Assembly (NCBI GenBank): GCA_013697785.1
Contig: JACCWE010000107.1
Span: 1 to 60,856 of the forward strand
DNA length: 60,856 nt
Reading direction: 5' to 3'
Source of the DNA: Gemmatimonadaceae bacterium
GTDB taxonomy: Bacteria > Gemmatimonadota > Gemmatimonadetes > Gemmatimonadales > Gemmatimonadaceae
Made by a program: the position numbers and the translations under genes. Below are positions 30,539-40,350 of this stretch, one piece after another. The notes beneath the pieces are model-generated. The model searched no databases, was not told the DNA's origin, and saw only the letters and a program-made list of their open reading frames with translations. Numbering within the stretch: the first letter of the stretch is position 1; each line of letters starts with the position of its first letter.

Positions 30539-31558
30539 TTGGCGCGGATCGCCGTGGATGCGATGGGGGGCGATCTCGCTCCCCACTCACCCGTGTCTGG
30601 CGCCATGCTCGCGCTCGCCGAGCTCGGCTCCGAGCACACGGTCATTCTGGTTGGTCGCACGAAGATCATCGAGGACGAGCTCCATCGCCTCGAAGCCAAT
30701 GGCACTGCCGGCTTCGCTGCGGCGCGCGCGCGCATCAGCATCACTGAGGCGCCCGACGTCATCGAGATGACCGATCGCCCTACCGCAGCTATCCGCGGCA
30801 AGGCGCACAGCTCGATGGTCGTTGGCCTCAAGCTCCACGCTGCCGAGAAGGCCGATGCCTTCGTCTCCGCCGGCAACACCGGCGCGCAGATGGCCAGCTC
30901 CGTTTTTCTCCTCAAGCTCCATCACGGCCTCACGCGTCCCGCGATCGCCGCGATGATTCCCACGCTCAAGAATCCCGTGGTGCTCGTCGACGCCGGCGCC
31001 AACGTCGACTGCTCCGCCGAGGAGCTCGTGCAGTTCGCGAGACTCGGTTCGGTCTACGCGGAGGACATCCTCATGCGACCCGAGCCGGCGATCGGACTCC
31101 TCTCCAACGGCGAAGAGCCGGAGAAGGGGAACGCGTCGGTGAAGGAGGCGCACAAGCTGCTGGCCGCGGCAGGGCTCAACTTCATAGGCAACGTCGAGGG
31201 CCGCGACATCCTCAGCGCCGGCAGCGCGCGCGGAGCGCTCGACGTCGTGGTGTGCGACGGCTTCGTGGGCAACGTGCTCCTCAAGTTCTACGAGTCTGTT
31301 CCCGGACTGATCTTCAGCATGCTCGCCTCCGCCGGAATTCAGCAGGAGCTCATCACGCAGACCTTTCGCGGCTTCGACTATTCCGACTACGGCGGCGCGC
31401 CGCTCCTCGGCGTGAAGGGCGTGAGCATCATCTCGCACGGGAGCTCGTCGCCTTACGCGATCAAGAATGCGATTCAGGTTGCGGTGCGCGCCGTCGAGTC
31501 GCGCATGAACGACCACATTGGCCGCCGACTCGGCCATGCTGCGGTGGCGAGCGCATGA
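30539..31558 (+). CDS. plsX: Phosphate acyltransferase PlsX
   Basis: 339 residues. PlsX converts acyl-ACP to acyl phosphate, the first step of phospholipid synthesis by the PlsX/PlsY route. Typical segments are RIAVDAMGGDLAP at the start, SAGNTGAQMA, and CDGFVGNVLLK. The start is TTG at 30539, 2 nt after the rpmF stop, with AAGGA about 8 nt upstream inside rpmF. It overlaps fabH by 4 nt. Confidence 0.95.
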   Translation: MARIAVDAMGGDLAPHSPVSGAMLALAELGSEHTVILVGRTKIIEDELHRLEANGTAGFAAARARISITEAPDVIEMTDRPTAAIRGKAHSSMVVGLKLHAAEKADAFVSAGNTGAQMASSVFLLKLHHGLTRPAIAAMIPTLKNPVVLVDAGANVDCSAEELVQFARLGSVYAEDILMRPEPAIGLLSNGEEPEKGNASVKEAHKLLAAAGLNFIGNVEGRDILSAGSARGALDVVVCDGFVGNVLLKFYESVPGLIFSMLASAGIQQELITQTFRGFDYSDYGGAPLLGVKGVSIISHGSSSPYAIKNAIQVAVRAVESRMNDHIGRRLGHAAVASA

Positions 31559-32544
31559 AGCGACCGAACGTTCAGATCTCCGCGATGGGCCGCTCGGTGC
31601 CGGCGCGCGTGATGACCAATTACGACTTCGCGGCGATCGGGATCGAGACGACCCACGAGTGGGTGATGGAGCGCACGGGAATCTCGGAGCGCCACATCGC
31701 CGGACCCACCGACACCACGTGCAGCATGGGCGCGGCCGCGTCGCGTGTCGCCATGCAGCGCGCGGGCGTGCAGCCAGGCGAGATCGACGTGATCATCCTG
31801 AGCACCGCGACGCCGGATCGCCTCCTTCCCGCAACGGCCGTCGAAATCCAGGCGGAGCTCGGCGCCACGCGAGCCGCGGCCTTCGACATCTCGGCGGCGT
31901 GCTGCGGTTTTCTATACGGGCTCACGATGGCGGAAGCATTGATCCAGAGCGGCGCGGCGGAGACGGTTCTTCTCGTGAGCTCGGAGAAGATGAGCGCCAT
32001 CACCGACTGGACCGATCGCACGACGTGCGTGCTCTTCGGCGATGGCGCGGGTGCGGCGGTGATGCGGCGCTCACAGAAGGGGCGCGGCATTCTCTCGACG
32101 TACATGCGCAGCGACGGCAGGCTCGCCGATCTGCTCTATCGCCCCGAGGGGGGCGCGACGACTCCGATGTCCCCCGCAGTGCTCGAGGCGCGCACGCATC
32201 TCCTCCACATGGCCGGCCGCGAAGTGTTCAAGCACGCGGTGCGCTCAATGGCGGAATCCGCGGCGCGCGCGCTCGATCTCGCGCGCATCAACGGCAGCGA
32301 CATCGATCTCTTCGTTCCACATCAGGCGAACCTGCGCATCATCGAGGCGACGGCGAAACACGCGAACATCTCGATGGAGAGGGTCTATGTGAACGTCGAT
32401 CGATTCGGAAACACGTCATCGGCGTCCATTCCAATCGCGCTCGACGAAGCGATTCAGAAAGGGAAGGTGGGCGAAGGCTCGCTCGTGCTGATGGTCGCGT
32501 TCGGCGCCGGCTTCACGTGGGCGTCCTCGGTCGTTCGACTCTAG
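31555..32544 (+). CDS. fabH: 3-oxoacyl-ACP synthase III
   Basis: 329 residues. FabH condenses an acyl-CoA primer with malonyl-ACP to start fatty-acid synthesis. The catalytic triad is visible: Cys in ISAACCGFLYG (C116 by alignment), His in VPHQANLRI (H256) and Asn in FGNTSSASI (N286). ATG 31555 overlaps the plsX stop; a longer open frame upstream lies within plsX. Substrate preference (acetyl or branched primers) cannot be read from sequence. Confidence 0.95.
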   Translation: MKRPNVQISAMGRSVPARVMTNYDFAAIGIETTHEWVMERTGISERHIAGPTDTTCSMGAAASRVAMQRAGVQPGEIDVIILSTATPDRLLPATAVEIQAELGATRAAAFDISAACCGFLYGLTMAEALIQSGAAETVLLVSSEKMSAITDWTDRTTCVLFGDGAGAAVMRRSQKGRGILSTYMRSDGRLADLLYRPEGGATTPMSPAVLEARTHLLHMAGREVFKHAVRSMAESAARALDLARINGSDIDLFVPHQANLRIIEATAKHANISMERVYVNVDRFGNTSSASIPIALDEAIQKGKVGEGSLVLMVAFGAGFTWASSVVRL

Positions 32545-32556
32545 CCAGCGATTCGC

Positions 32557-33495
32557 GTGGATATCGTGCTGCTCTTTCCCGGGCAGGGATCGCAGAAGGC
32601 CGGGATGGGAAAGGATCTCGCGGCGGCGTTCCCGTCGGCGAGCGACATCTTCGAGCAGGCCGACACTACGCTCGGATTTCCGCTTTCCAGCTTGTGCTTC
32701 GAAGGCCCCGACGATGAGCTCATGGCCACACGCAACGCGCAGCCGGCGCTCCTCACGCACGGAGCCGCGGTCTGGGCAGCGGTGGCCGATCGCGTGCGCC
32801 CGCACGTGCGCGCGGCCGCGGGGCACTCGCTCGGCGAGTTCACCGCGTATCACGCGGCGGGTGCGTTCGCGTTTCCGGATGCGCTCAGGCTCGTGCGCCG
32901 CAGGGGCGCGCTGATGTTCGAGAGCGGTGCGAAGCGGCCGGGCGCGATGGCCGCGATTCTCGGACTTTCCGAGGCGAACGTCGAAGCCGCGTGTGCGCGC
33001 GCGCTCGAAGCGGGCGACGTGGTTCCCGCGAACTACAATACGCCTGAGCAGCTCGTGATCTCGGGAGAGGTCGCGGCGGTCGAGGCAGCGATGGCGATCG
33101 CCAAGGAGCTTGGCGCCAAGCGCGCGATCAGGCTCAATGTGAGCGGTGCCTTTCACTCGCCGCTCATGGAAGAGGCAGCGGAAGGGCTCAAGGTTGCCCT
33201 CGACGCCGCGCCGATCGCCGCGACGGACTTCCCGGTCTACTCGAACGTGAGCGCGTATCCCTCTGCGGGGGCGGCAGATGCGAAGCGATTGCTCCTTCGT
33301 CAACTCACATCACCCGTACGCTGGACCGATCTCGTGCGACACATGGCAGAGGAAATTCCGGACGCGCTTTATGTAGAGATGGGTCCGGGAGCCGTGCTGT
33401 CGACTCTCGTGAAGCGAGTTGTCCCAGGGGCACGAACCATGACATGCGGGACGGCGGCCGAGATCGATCAACTCGTAGGAGCACTGCCCACATGA
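32557..33495 (+). CDS. fabD: Malonyl-CoA:ACP transacylase
   Basis: 312 residues. FabD loads malonyl groups onto ACP. The LLFPGQGSQKAGMG opening, the nucleophile in AAGHSLGEFTA (S91) and the catalytic His in VSGAFHSPLM (H200) are all in place. The start is GTG 32557, 12 nt after the fabH stop. Confidence 0.95.
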   Translation: MDIVLLFPGQGSQKAGMGKDLAAAFPSASDIFEQADTTLGFPLSSLCFEGPDDELMATRNAQPALLTHGAAVWAAVADRVRPHVRAAAGHSLGEFTAYHAAGAFAFPDALRLVRRRGALMFESGAKRPGAMAAILGLSEANVEAACARALEAGDVVPANYNTPEQLVISGEVAAVEAAMAIAKELGAKRAIRLNVSGAFHSPLMEEAAEGLKVALDAAPIAATDFPVYSNVSAYPSAGAADAKRLLLRQLTSPVRWTDLVRHMAEEIPDALYVEMGPGAVLSTLVKRVVPGARTMTCGTAAEIDQLVGALPT

Positions 33496-33502
33496 CGCGC
33501 GT

Positions 33503-34240
33503 ATGAAGATCGATCTCACGGGAAAGGTCGCGCTGATCACGGGGAGCACCCGGGGAATAGGGCGCGAGATCGCGGCGACGATGGCGTCGGCCGGCGCGCG
33601 CGTGGCGATCTCGGGCCGCAACGCCGAGACCGCTGCTGAGGTCGCCAGCGCGATCGGCGGGGATGCGCACGGCTTCGCCTGCGACATCGCCGACACCGCG
33701 AGCGCCGCGTCGCTCGTCGATGCCGTCGAGAAGCACTTCGGCTCGTGCGACATCCTCGTCAACAACGCCGGTGTGACGCGCGATAACCTGCTCATGCGCC
33801 TCAAGGATGATGATTGGGATGCGGTGCTCGACGCGAACCTCCGCGGGGCTTTCGCGACCATTCGCGCAGCCTCGCGAGGCATGATGAAGAAGCGCTGGGG
33901 GCGCATCATCAACATCACCAGCGTCGTCGGCATCACGGGCAACAAGGGGCAGGCGAACTACGCGGCCAGCAAGGCGGGGCTGATCGGTCTCACCAAGTCA
34001 GTGGCGAAGGAGCTCGCGTCGCGAAACATTCTCGCGAACGCCGTCGCGCCGGGCTTCATCGAGACGGACATGACGGCGGCGATGACCGCCGATGCACGCA
34101 CGGAGCTCGGGGCGCAGATACCTCTGGGAAGGCTCGGGACCCCTGGCGATATTGCGGGGATGTGTGCCTTTCTGGCGTCGGAACACGCGTCGTACATCAC
34201 GGGGCAGCTTTTCGTGGTGGACGGCGGGCTAGCGATGTAG
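33503..34240 (+). CDS. fabG: 3-oxoacyl-ACP reductase
   Basis: 245 residues of the short-chain dehydrogenase family. The NADPH-binding TGSTRGIG (residues 14-21), the NNAG motif, and the catalytic Ser-Tyr-Lys set (S140, Y153, K157 in the NYAASKAG region) are present. The C-terminus has the usual VDGGLAM. It is the reductive step of chain elongation, placed between fabD and acpP. Confidence 0.95.
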   Translation: MKIDLTGKVALITGSTRGIGREIAATMASAGARVAISGRNAETAAEVASAIGGDAHGFACDIADTASAASLVDAVEKHFGSCDILVNNAGVTRDNLLMRLKDDDWDAVLDANLRGAFATIRAASRGMMKKRWGRIINITSVVGITGNKGQANYAASKAGLIGLTKSVAKELASRNILANAVAPGFIETDMTAAMTADARTELGAQIPLGRLGTPGDIAGMCAFLASEHASYITGQLFVVDGGLAM

Positions 34241-34298
34241 ATTTCTGTAGCACGTTTCGCGCAGCGGCGCGCACAATTCATTCAAGAGGACCACGTCC

Positions 34299-34535
34299 AT
34301 GGCGGATCTCGAAGAAAAGGTTAAGGAAATCATCGCCAAAGAGCTTGGCGTCGAGCGCGAAAAGCTGACGAATGACGCGAGCTTCATGGAGGACCTCGGG
34401 GCCGACAGTCTGGACACGGTGGAGCTCGTGATGGAATTCGAGAAGGAGTTCAACATCGACATTCCGGACGAGGACGCCGAGAAGCTGCGCACGGTCGGTG
34501 ATGCGCTCACATATCTCAAGTCAAAGTCGGCGTGA
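34299..34535 (+). CDS. acpP: Acyl carrier protein
   Basis: 78 residues, acidic, with the phosphopantetheine attachment serine in [10 protein letters not shown] (S37). A GAGGA ribosome site lies 7 nt before the ATG. It is set off from fabG by 58 nt, the widest gap in the cluster, which could house an extra promoter suited to an abundant protein. It overlaps the fabF GTG start by 4 nt. Confidence 0.97.
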   Translation: MADLEEKVKEIIAKELGVEREKLTNDASFMEDLGADSLDTVELVMEFEKEFNIDIPDEDAEKLRTVGDALTYLKSKSA

Positions 34536-35779
34536 GTAAGCGCAGGGTCGTCGTCACCGGCCTCGGGGCCATCACGCCCGTCGGCAACGACGTGGCGACG
34601 ACCTGGCAGTCCCTTCTCGAGGGACGTTCGGGAGCGGGGCCGATCACGAAATTCGATCCGGGCCCGTTCGCCGTGAAGTTCGCCTGCGAGGTGAAGGACT
34701 TCGACCCGCACGCATACATGGATCGGAAGGAGGCCAAGCGCGCGGATCTCTTCACGCAGTACGCAGTGGCCACCGCGGTGCAGGCGATGCGCGATGCGAA
34801 GCTCGAGGGCACCTCGGACTACGATCCCAATCGCCTCGGCGTGATCGTCGGCAGCGGCATCGGCGGCCTGGCCACGATGGAGCAGCAGCACGACACCTAT
34901 CGCGACCGTGGCCCGTCCAAGATCTCGCCGTTCTTCATCCCCATGTTCATCTCGGACATCGCGGCGGGCATCGTGTCGATGCAGTTCAACGCGCGAGGCC
35001 CGAACTACGCCACCGTCTCCGCCTGCGCCACGAGCGCTCACGCAATCGGCGACGCATACCGTGCCATTCAGTACGGCGACGCGGACCTCATGCTCACCGG
35101 CGGCGCCGAAGCCGCGGTGACGCCGATGTCGATCGGTGGCTTCGCGAACATGCGCGCCCTCTCCGAGCGCAACGACGAGCCGCTCACCGCCTCGCGCCCG
35201 TTTGACGCGACGCGCGACGGCTTCGTCATGGGCGAGGGAAGCGCGACGCTGTTGCTCGAGGAGCTCGAGCACGCGAAGAAGCGCGGCGCGAACATCTACG
35301 CCGAGATCGTCGGCTACGGCGCGACGGGTGATGCGTACCACCTCACGTCCCCTGCGCCGAACGGCGAAGGCGCGCAGCGTGCGATGAAGCGTGCGATGGA
35401 AGACGCTGGTCTCACCCCCGAGACGGTGCAGTACGTCAACGCGCACGGAACGTCGACGCCGGCCAACGATCTCAACGAGACGCGCGCGATCCGCGCCGTG
35501 TTCGGCGAGGCCGCAAACGGTCTGAGTGTCAGCTCGACCAAGTCCGGCACGGGGCACATGCTCGGCGCCGCTGGCGCGGTCGAACTCCTCATCTCTTCGC
35601 TGGTCGTGCGCGACGGGATCATCCCGCCTACGATCAACTACTGCACGCCCGATCCCGAGTGCGACCTGGACTACACGCCGAACACGCCGCGCAAGCGCGA
35701 TGTCACTGCGGCGTTGAGCAACAGCTTCGGCTTCGGCGGCCACAACGTCACGCTCGCCGTTCAGCGCTACGTAGGCTGA
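34532..35779 (+). CDS. fabF: 3-oxoacyl-ACP synthase II
   Basis: 415 residues, a condensing enzyme for chain elongation. The Cys-His-His triad is visible: C165 in [12 protein letters not shown], His in VNAHGTSTP, and His in [12 protein letters not shown]. The GTG start overlaps the acpP stop. mqnE begins one base after its stop, so lipid and quinone synthesis genes run on without a break. Confidence 0.95.
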   Translation: MSKRRVVVTGLGAITPVGNDVATTWQSLLEGRSGAGPITKFDPGPFAVKFACEVKDFDPHAYMDRKEAKRADLFTQYAVATAVQAMRDAKLEGTSDYDPNRLGVIVGSGIGGLATMEQQHDTYRDRGPSKISPFFIPMFISDIAAGIVSMQFNARGPNYATVSACATSAHAIGDAYRAIQYGDADLMLTGGAEAAVTPMSIGGFANMRALSERNDEPLTASRPFDATRDGFVMGEGSATLLLEELEHAKKRGANIYAEIVGYGATGDAYHLTSPAPNGEGAQRAMKRAMEDAGLTPETVQYVNAHGTSTPANDLNETRAIRAVFGEAANGLSVSSTKSGTGHMLGAAGAVELLISSLVVRDGIIPPTINYCTPDPECDLDYTPNTPRKRDVTAALSNSFGFGGHNVTLAVQRYVG

Positions 35780-35780
35780 G

Positions 35781-36935
35781 ATGCCGGTTCCCGCGGACGT
35801 CTCTTTCGCGCGGCTGACGGATCCGGCGCTGCGATCCATCGGCGCCAAGGTTGCGGCGGGCACGCGCCTTACCGCCGCCGACGGTATAACGCTCTTCGAG
35901 ACGCCGGACATCCTCGGCGTTGGCCACCTCGCGAATGCGGCGAACGAGGCGAAGCACGGGAGCACCGTTTACTTCGCTGCGAACCAGCACATCAATCCGA
36001 CCAACGTCTGCATCCTCCGCAAGACGTGCGTCTTCTGCTCGTACGCGCGCCTTCCCAAGGAAGCGGGCGCGTATCGCTACACGATGGATCAGGTGTACGC
36101 CGAAGCAGCTGCGAATCCGTACGTGCGCGAGTTCCACATCGTCGGCGGTCTCGACATGGGCGCAGGACTCGAGTACTACGCGGAGATGTTTCGCGGGCTC
36201 AAGCAGCGCCACCCCGACGTGCACATCAAGGCGCTCACGGCCGTTGAGATCGCGCACATCGCGCGTATCGAGAAAATGACCAATCGCGACGTGCTGATCG
36301 CGCTGCGCGAGGCGGGGCTCGATACGCTTCCCGGCGGCGGCGCCGAGGTGTTCAGCAAGGGCGTGCGCGCAACGATTGCCGAGAAAAAGCTGAACGCCGA
36401 GGACTGGATCGAGGTGCACCGCGTTGCGCACGGTCTCGGCATTCGGACGAATGCGACGATGCTCTACGGTCACGTCGAGACGTACGAGGATCGCATCGAG
36501 CACCTCACGCTGCTGCGCAGTCTGCAGGACGAGACTGGCGGCTTCCTGACCTACATCCCACTGGCGTATCACCCCGACAACAACGAGCTGGGGGCCACGC
36601 TCGGCCGTCTCGGAACCGCGACCACCGGCTTGGACGATCTCCGCAACGTCGCCGTCGGCCGGCTTTTTCTCGACAACTTCGACCATGTGAAGACGCACTG
36701 GATCATGGTCACGCCGTTTCTGTCGCAGATCGCGCTGTCGTGGGGAGTCAACGATCTCGAGGGAACGGTGGTGCGCGAGAAGATCTATCACGAGGCCGGC
36801 GCCCACACGGCGCAGGGGCTTGCCCTCGAGGATCTGCTCGCGCTCATTCGGGGCGCCGGGCGCGTGCCCGTCGAACGCGACTCGCTCTACAACACCATCC
36901 GCACCTTCGAGGCGCCGGCCGCCGAGGCGGCCTGA
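35781..36935 (+). CDS. mqnE: Aminofutalosine synthase MqnE (radical SAM)
   Basis: 384 residues, the radical-SAM enzyme that joins the chorismate-derived 3-[(1-carboxyvinyl)oxy]benzoate and SAM into aminofutalosine for menaquinone. AANQHINPTNVC, then a radical-SAM cluster site, VGGLDMGAGLEYY, and the final AGRVPVERDSLYN fit MqnE. The cluster site reads C77-ILRKT-C83-VF-C86, i.e. CX5CX2C, two residues longer than the usual CX3CX2C. mqnA and mqnC follow within 2 nt each, supporting the assignment over related radical-SAM enzymes such as CofH-like proteins. Confidence 0.9.
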   Translation: MPVPADVSFARLTDPALRSIGAKVAAGTRLTAADGITLFETPDILGVGHLANAANEAKHGSTVYFAANQHINPTNVCILRKTCVFCSYARLPKEAGAYRYTMDQVYAEAAANPYVREFHIVGGLDMGAGLEYYAEMFRGLKQRHPDVHIKALTAVEIAHIARIEKMTNRDVLIALREAGLDTLPGGGAEVFSKGVRATIAEKKLNAEDWIEVHRVAHGLGIRTNATMLYGHVETYEDRIEHLTLLRSLQDETGGFLTYIPLAYHPDNNELGATLGRLGTATTGLDDLRNVAVGRLFLDNFDHVKTHWIMVTPFLSQIALSWGVNDLEGTVVREKIYHEAGAHTAQGLALEDLLALIRGAGRVPVERDSLYNTIRTFEAPAAEAA

Positions 36936-36936
36936 C

Positions 36937-37791
36937 GTGCGCGTCGGGCGCATTCGCTACATCAACTGCTTTCCGGTGTACGGCGCCATCGACCGCGGCG
37001 TGATCGAGCTTGGCGCCCCTGTGGTGAGCGGCAATCCGAGCGAGCTCAATGAGCTGATGGCGAAGGGGCAGCTCGACGTGAGCGTGATCTCAGCGGTCGA
37101 GTACGCGCGCGAGTCGTCGCGCTACCTGCTTCTCCCCGACCTCGGCATCACCTCCGATGGCCCGGTGCGGAGCGTGATGCTCTTTTCGCGTGTTCCCGCC
37201 GAGTCGCTGGGGGGCAGGCGCGTACTCCTCTCGCGAAGCTCGATGACCAGCGTCGCGCTCACGCAGCTCCTCTTCGAGCACGTGTGGAAGGCGAAGCCCG
37301 ACTTCGCCGCCGGCGACGCGGAGCTCACGGACATCGCGCGCTTCCTCGACGAGCCGCACGACGCGCGCCTTGTCATCGGCGACGCGGCGCTCCTGCTCGC
37401 CAACAGGCTTCGCGCGAACGGGAGCGAGCATCCGGGCGCGTCTGATTATCCCTACGTCTACGATCTCGGCGAGTGCTGGAAGGAGTGGACGGGACTTCCG
37501 TTCGTCTTCGCGGTGTGGGTCGCGCAGCGAACGACGGTGATCGCCGATGCACTCCAGGTGCACGCGCGGCTGCTCGAGTCGCGCGACTGGGGACTCACGC
37601 ATCTCGACGTGCTCGCCGAGCAGGCATCTGCGGTCACCGGCGTCGCGCGTCGCATCTGTCTCGAGTATCTCTCGGGACTCGACTATCGCCTCTCGTACCA
37701 CCATCTCGCGGGACTCTCGGAGTTCTTCCGCCGTCTCGCCAGCGCGGGCATCGTGCCCGCCGCTCCGCTCTCGTTTCTTCCGGCAGCCTGA
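36937..37791 (+). CDS. mqnA: Chorismate dehydratase MqnA
   Basis: 284 residues of the periplasmic-binding-protein-like fold used by MqnA, which dehydrates chorismate in the first step of the futalosine pathway. The start VGRIRYINCFPVYGA, the NPSELNELMAKGQLDVSVIS segment and DYPYVYDLGECWKEWTGLPF are typical. The GTG start at 36937 is one base after the mqnE stop. mqnB and mqnD are not in this window. Confidence 0.9.
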   Translation: MRVGRIRYINCFPVYGAIDRGVIELGAPVVSGNPSELNELMAKGQLDVSVISAVEYARESSRYLLLPDLGITSDGPVRSVMLFSRVPAESLGGRRVLLSRSSMTSVALTQLLFEHVWKAKPDFAAGDAELTDIARFLDEPHDARLVIGDAALLLANRLRANGSEHPGASDYPYVYDLGECWKEWTGLPFVFAVWVAQRTTVIADALQVHARLLESRDWGLTHLDVLAEQASAVTGVARRICLEYLSGLDYRLSYHHLAGLSEFFRRLASAGIVPAAPLSFLPAA

Positions 37792-37792
37792 C

Positions 37793-38824
37793 ATGAGAGA
37801 CCTTCTCGACTTCTACACGAACGCGCCGCTGCTCGAGCTCGGCGCCGAAGCCGATCGCGTGCGCCAGCAACTCCACCCGCACACGACGGTCACGTACATA
37901 GTCGATCGCAACATCAACTACACGAACGTGTGCGTCGCCGATTGCGGCTTCTGCGCCTTCTACCGGCGCCCGAAGCACAATGAAGGGTGGACGCTCTCGT
38001 ACGAGCAGATCGGCGCGAAGATCGACGAGGCGAAGCAGCTCGGCGCGGTGCAGATCCTGATGCAGGGCGGGCACAATCCGTACATCCCGTTCGAGTGGTA
38101 TCTCGAGCTGCTGCGCTACATCAAGAAGTACCACACGATCCACATCCACGGCTTCAGCCCGAGCGAGGTCGATTTCTTCGCGAAGGTCTTTCGCATGGAT
38201 GCGCGCGATGTCATTCGGGAGCTGATGAAGGCGGGGCTCGACTCCGTGCCGGGCGGCGGCGGTGAGATTCTCGTGCAGCGCGTGCGCGATCTCGTCGCGA
38301 AGAAGAAGGCGGGCGCGGATCGGTGGCTCGAGATCATGGAGATCGCCCACCAGGAAGGTATGAAGACGAGCGTCACGATGATGTACGGCATCGGTGAGAC
38401 GCTGGCCGAGCGCATCGAGCATCTCGAGCGTGTGCGCGAGCTGCAGGCACGGACGCACGGCTTCACCGCGTTCATCTGCTGGCCGCTGCAACCCGAGAAC
38501 ACGCCCACCATGTCGCACATGCCGAAGACGGGCGCCGTAGACTATCTCCGCACGACCGCCCTCGCGCGCATCGTTCTCGACAATGTGCCGAATCTCCAGG
38601 CGAGCTGGGTTACGATGGGCGGAAAGATCGGACAGGTCGCGCTCAAATTCGGCTGCAACGACTTTGGGTCGCTCATGATCGAGGAGAACGTCGTCTCGGC
38701 GGCGAACACCACGCATCGCATGACGATCGCCGAGATGGAGCGGCTGATCACGGACGCCGGCTTCACCCCCGCGCGCCGGCGCCAGGACTATTCGATCATT
38801 CAGCCCGCGCACGCCGCCGCGTGA
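37793..38824 (+). CDS. mqnC: Cyclic dehypoxanthinyl futalosine synthase MqnC (radical SAM)
   Basis: 343 residues. MqnC cyclises dehypoxanthinyl futalosine. NINYTNVCVADCGFCAFYR gives a canonical CX3CX2C cluster motif, in contrast to the neighbouring MqnE. QILMQGGHNPYIPFEWY, HIHGFSPSEV and the FICWPLQPENTP segment are family signatures. ATG 37793 lies one base after the mqnA stop; the open frame upstream lies inside mqnA. Confidence 0.93.
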   Translation: MRDLLDFYTNAPLLELGAEADRVRQQLHPHTTVTYIVDRNINYTNVCVADCGFCAFYRRPKHNEGWTLSYEQIGAKIDEAKQLGAVQILMQGGHNPYIPFEWYLELLRYIKKYHTIHIHGFSPSEVDFFAKVFRMDARDVIRELMKAGLDSVPGGGGEILVQRVRDLVAKKKAGADRWLEIMEIAHQEGMKTSVTMMYGIGETLAERIEHLERVRELQARTHGFTAFICWPLQPENTPTMSHMPKTGAVDYLRTTALARIVLDNVPNLQASWVTMGGKIGQVALKFGCNDFGSLMIEENVVSAANTTHRMTIAEMERLITDAGFTPARRRQDYSIIQPAHAAA

Positions 38825-38845
38825 TTCCTTCGCGCGGCGCCACAA

Positions 38846-39403
38846 ATGGCTAAAGCGAGTGATCTTCCCGAGGAATCTCCGGAGCGACGGAGCCGGCCTC
38901 GCAAACGCGCAGCGAAGGTCGCGATCCGCATGGGCATCGGCTACGACTCGCATCGCTTCGGGCCGGGGAACGCCGTGCGCCTAGGTGGCATCAGCATTCC
39001 CTACGATCTCGCGCTCGTCGGCCACTCCGACGCCGACGCCGTCGCCCACGCCGTGACCGATGCGCTTCTCGGCGCGATCGGTGAAGGGGACATCGGCTCG
39101 ATGTTCCCCGACAACGACCCCACCAATCGAAGCCGCGACTCGATCGAGATGCTCACGATCGCGATGGCGTTGCTGCGCGACCGCGGATGGCGCGCGAACA
39201 ACGTCGACATCACGGTGATCGCCGAGGCGCCGCGCATTGCGCCGTTCCGCGAGGCGATGCGGGATGCGCTCGCCGCCGCGCTGCAGCTCGATCGCACCGC
39301 CGTGAGCGTGAAGGGAAAGACGAACGAGGGGATGGGATGGATCGGCCGCGGCGAGGGCATCGCGTGCGTGGCCGTCGCCACCGTCGTGCCCGTCGCGACG
39401 TGA
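38846..39403 (+). CDS. ispF: 2-C-methyl-D-erythritol 2,4-cyclodiphosphate synthase
   Basis: 185 residues from ATG 38846, or 157 from the ATG 28 codons later (MGIGYDSHRF), where homology begins; the basic N-terminal tail may not be translated. IspF closes the cyclodiphosphate ring in the non-mevalonate isoprenoid pathway. The zinc-binding GYDSHRF and HSDADAVAHAVTDALLGA and the KTNEGMGWIGRGEGIA motif are complete. Isoprenoids feed the menaquinone tail and polyprenyl carriers. It overlaps the recombinase start by 4 nt. Confidence 0.93.
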   Translation: MAKASDLPEESPERRSRPRKRAAKVAIRMGIGYDSHRFGPGNAVRLGGISIPYDLALVGHSDADAVAHAVTDALLGAIGEGDIGSMFPDNDPTNRSRDSIEMLTIAMALLRDRGWRANNVDITVIAEAPRIAPFREAMRDALAAALQLDRTAVSVKGKTNEGMGWIGRGEGIACVAVATVVPVAT

Positions 39404-40311
39404 CTGCCATCGACGAGATCTCTCGCGACTTCCTGCTCGAACGATTCGACGATTTTCTCTCGGTGGAGCAGGGCGCGGCGGGGAATACCGGCGAGGCATA
39501 CCATCGCGATCTTTCCCGCTTCGCCACGTACGCGCGCACAAAGGGCGCGGCGGCGCCCACTGCGGTCACGCCGGCGATGCTCCGCGCCTACGTGTATCAC
39601 TTGAAGGATGTCGGCCTCGCGCCCTCGTCCATCCGCCGAAACGTCTCGGCGATGCGCACGTACTATCGCTTCCTGATTGGCGAGGGCGAGGTCGCGAAGG
39701 ACCCCACCGAACGGCTCGAGACACCGAAGCGCTGGCTCACGCTCCCCGATGTTCTCACCGTCGCTGATATCGAGAAGCTGCTCGCGGCGCCGACGCTCGA
39801 CGAGCCTCTCGCCTTCCGAGACCGCGCGCTGCTCGAGCTCGCATACGGCGCCGGTCTCCGTGTCTCCGAGTGGATCACCATCGGCGTAAAGGATGCGCTG
39901 CTCGATGAAGGGCTCGTTCGCGTCTTCGGAAAGGGGAGCAAGGAGCGGCTGGTGCCTATCGGCCGCCGGGCGATCGCGGCGGTCGCCGTCTATCAGCGCG
40001 AGCTTCGCCCGAAGCTCGAGCGTGGCGGAGGCAAGGGCGCGCTCTTCTTGAACGCGCGCGGTGAGCCGCTTTCGCGCATGGGCGCGTGGAAGATTCTGCG
40101 GAAGTACGTCACGATCGCCAAAATCGAGAAGCACGTCACGCCGCACACACTCAGGCACTCCTTCGCCACGCATCTGCTGGAGGGCGGCGCTGATCTCAGG
40201 GCGGTCCAGGAAATGCTAGGTCATGCGAGCATTGCGACCACTCAGATTTACACCCACGTGGATCGCGAATTTCTCCGATCGGTCCACAAGCAGTATCATC
40301 CACGGGGCTGA
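39400..40311 (+). CDS. xerD: Tyrosine recombinase XerC/XerD
   Basis: 303 residues with an N-terminal core-binding domain (1-110) and a C-terminal catalytic domain. All active-site residues are present: R154 in GAGLRVSE, K178 in FGKGSKERLVP, H249 and R252 in PHTLRHSFATHLL, H275 in MLGHAS, and the nucleophile Y284 in IYTHVD. The size and features are those of chromosomal XerC/D, which resolves chromosome dimers at dif, not of phage integrases. Whether it is XerC or XerD is a judgement; I lean to XerD. GTG 39400 overlaps the ispF stop. Confidence 0.88.
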   Translation: MTAIDEISRDFLLERFDDFLSVEQGAAGNTGEAYHRDLSRFATYARTKGAAAPTAVTPAMLRAYVYHLKDVGLAPSSIRRNVSAMRTYYRFLIGEGEVAKDPTERLETPKRWLTLPDVLTVADIEKLLAAPTLDEPLAFRDRALLELAYGAGLRVSEWITIGVKDALLDEGLVRVFGKGSKERLVPIGRRAIAAVAVYQRELRPKLERGGGKGALFLNARGEPLSRMGAWKILRKYVTIAKIEKHVTPHTLRHSFATHLLEGGADLRAVQEMLGHASIATTQIYTHVDREFLRSVHKQYHPRG

Positions 40312-40350
40312 CCTCCACGTTCCGCCTCCGTTTTCCCATTCGCCGCGCCC

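Noticed and set aside
39400-40311. Phage or integron integrase marking a mobile island
   Set aside because: Length and active-site context are those of chromosomal XerC/D, and flanking genes are housekeeping with no att repeats, tRNA or phage genes.
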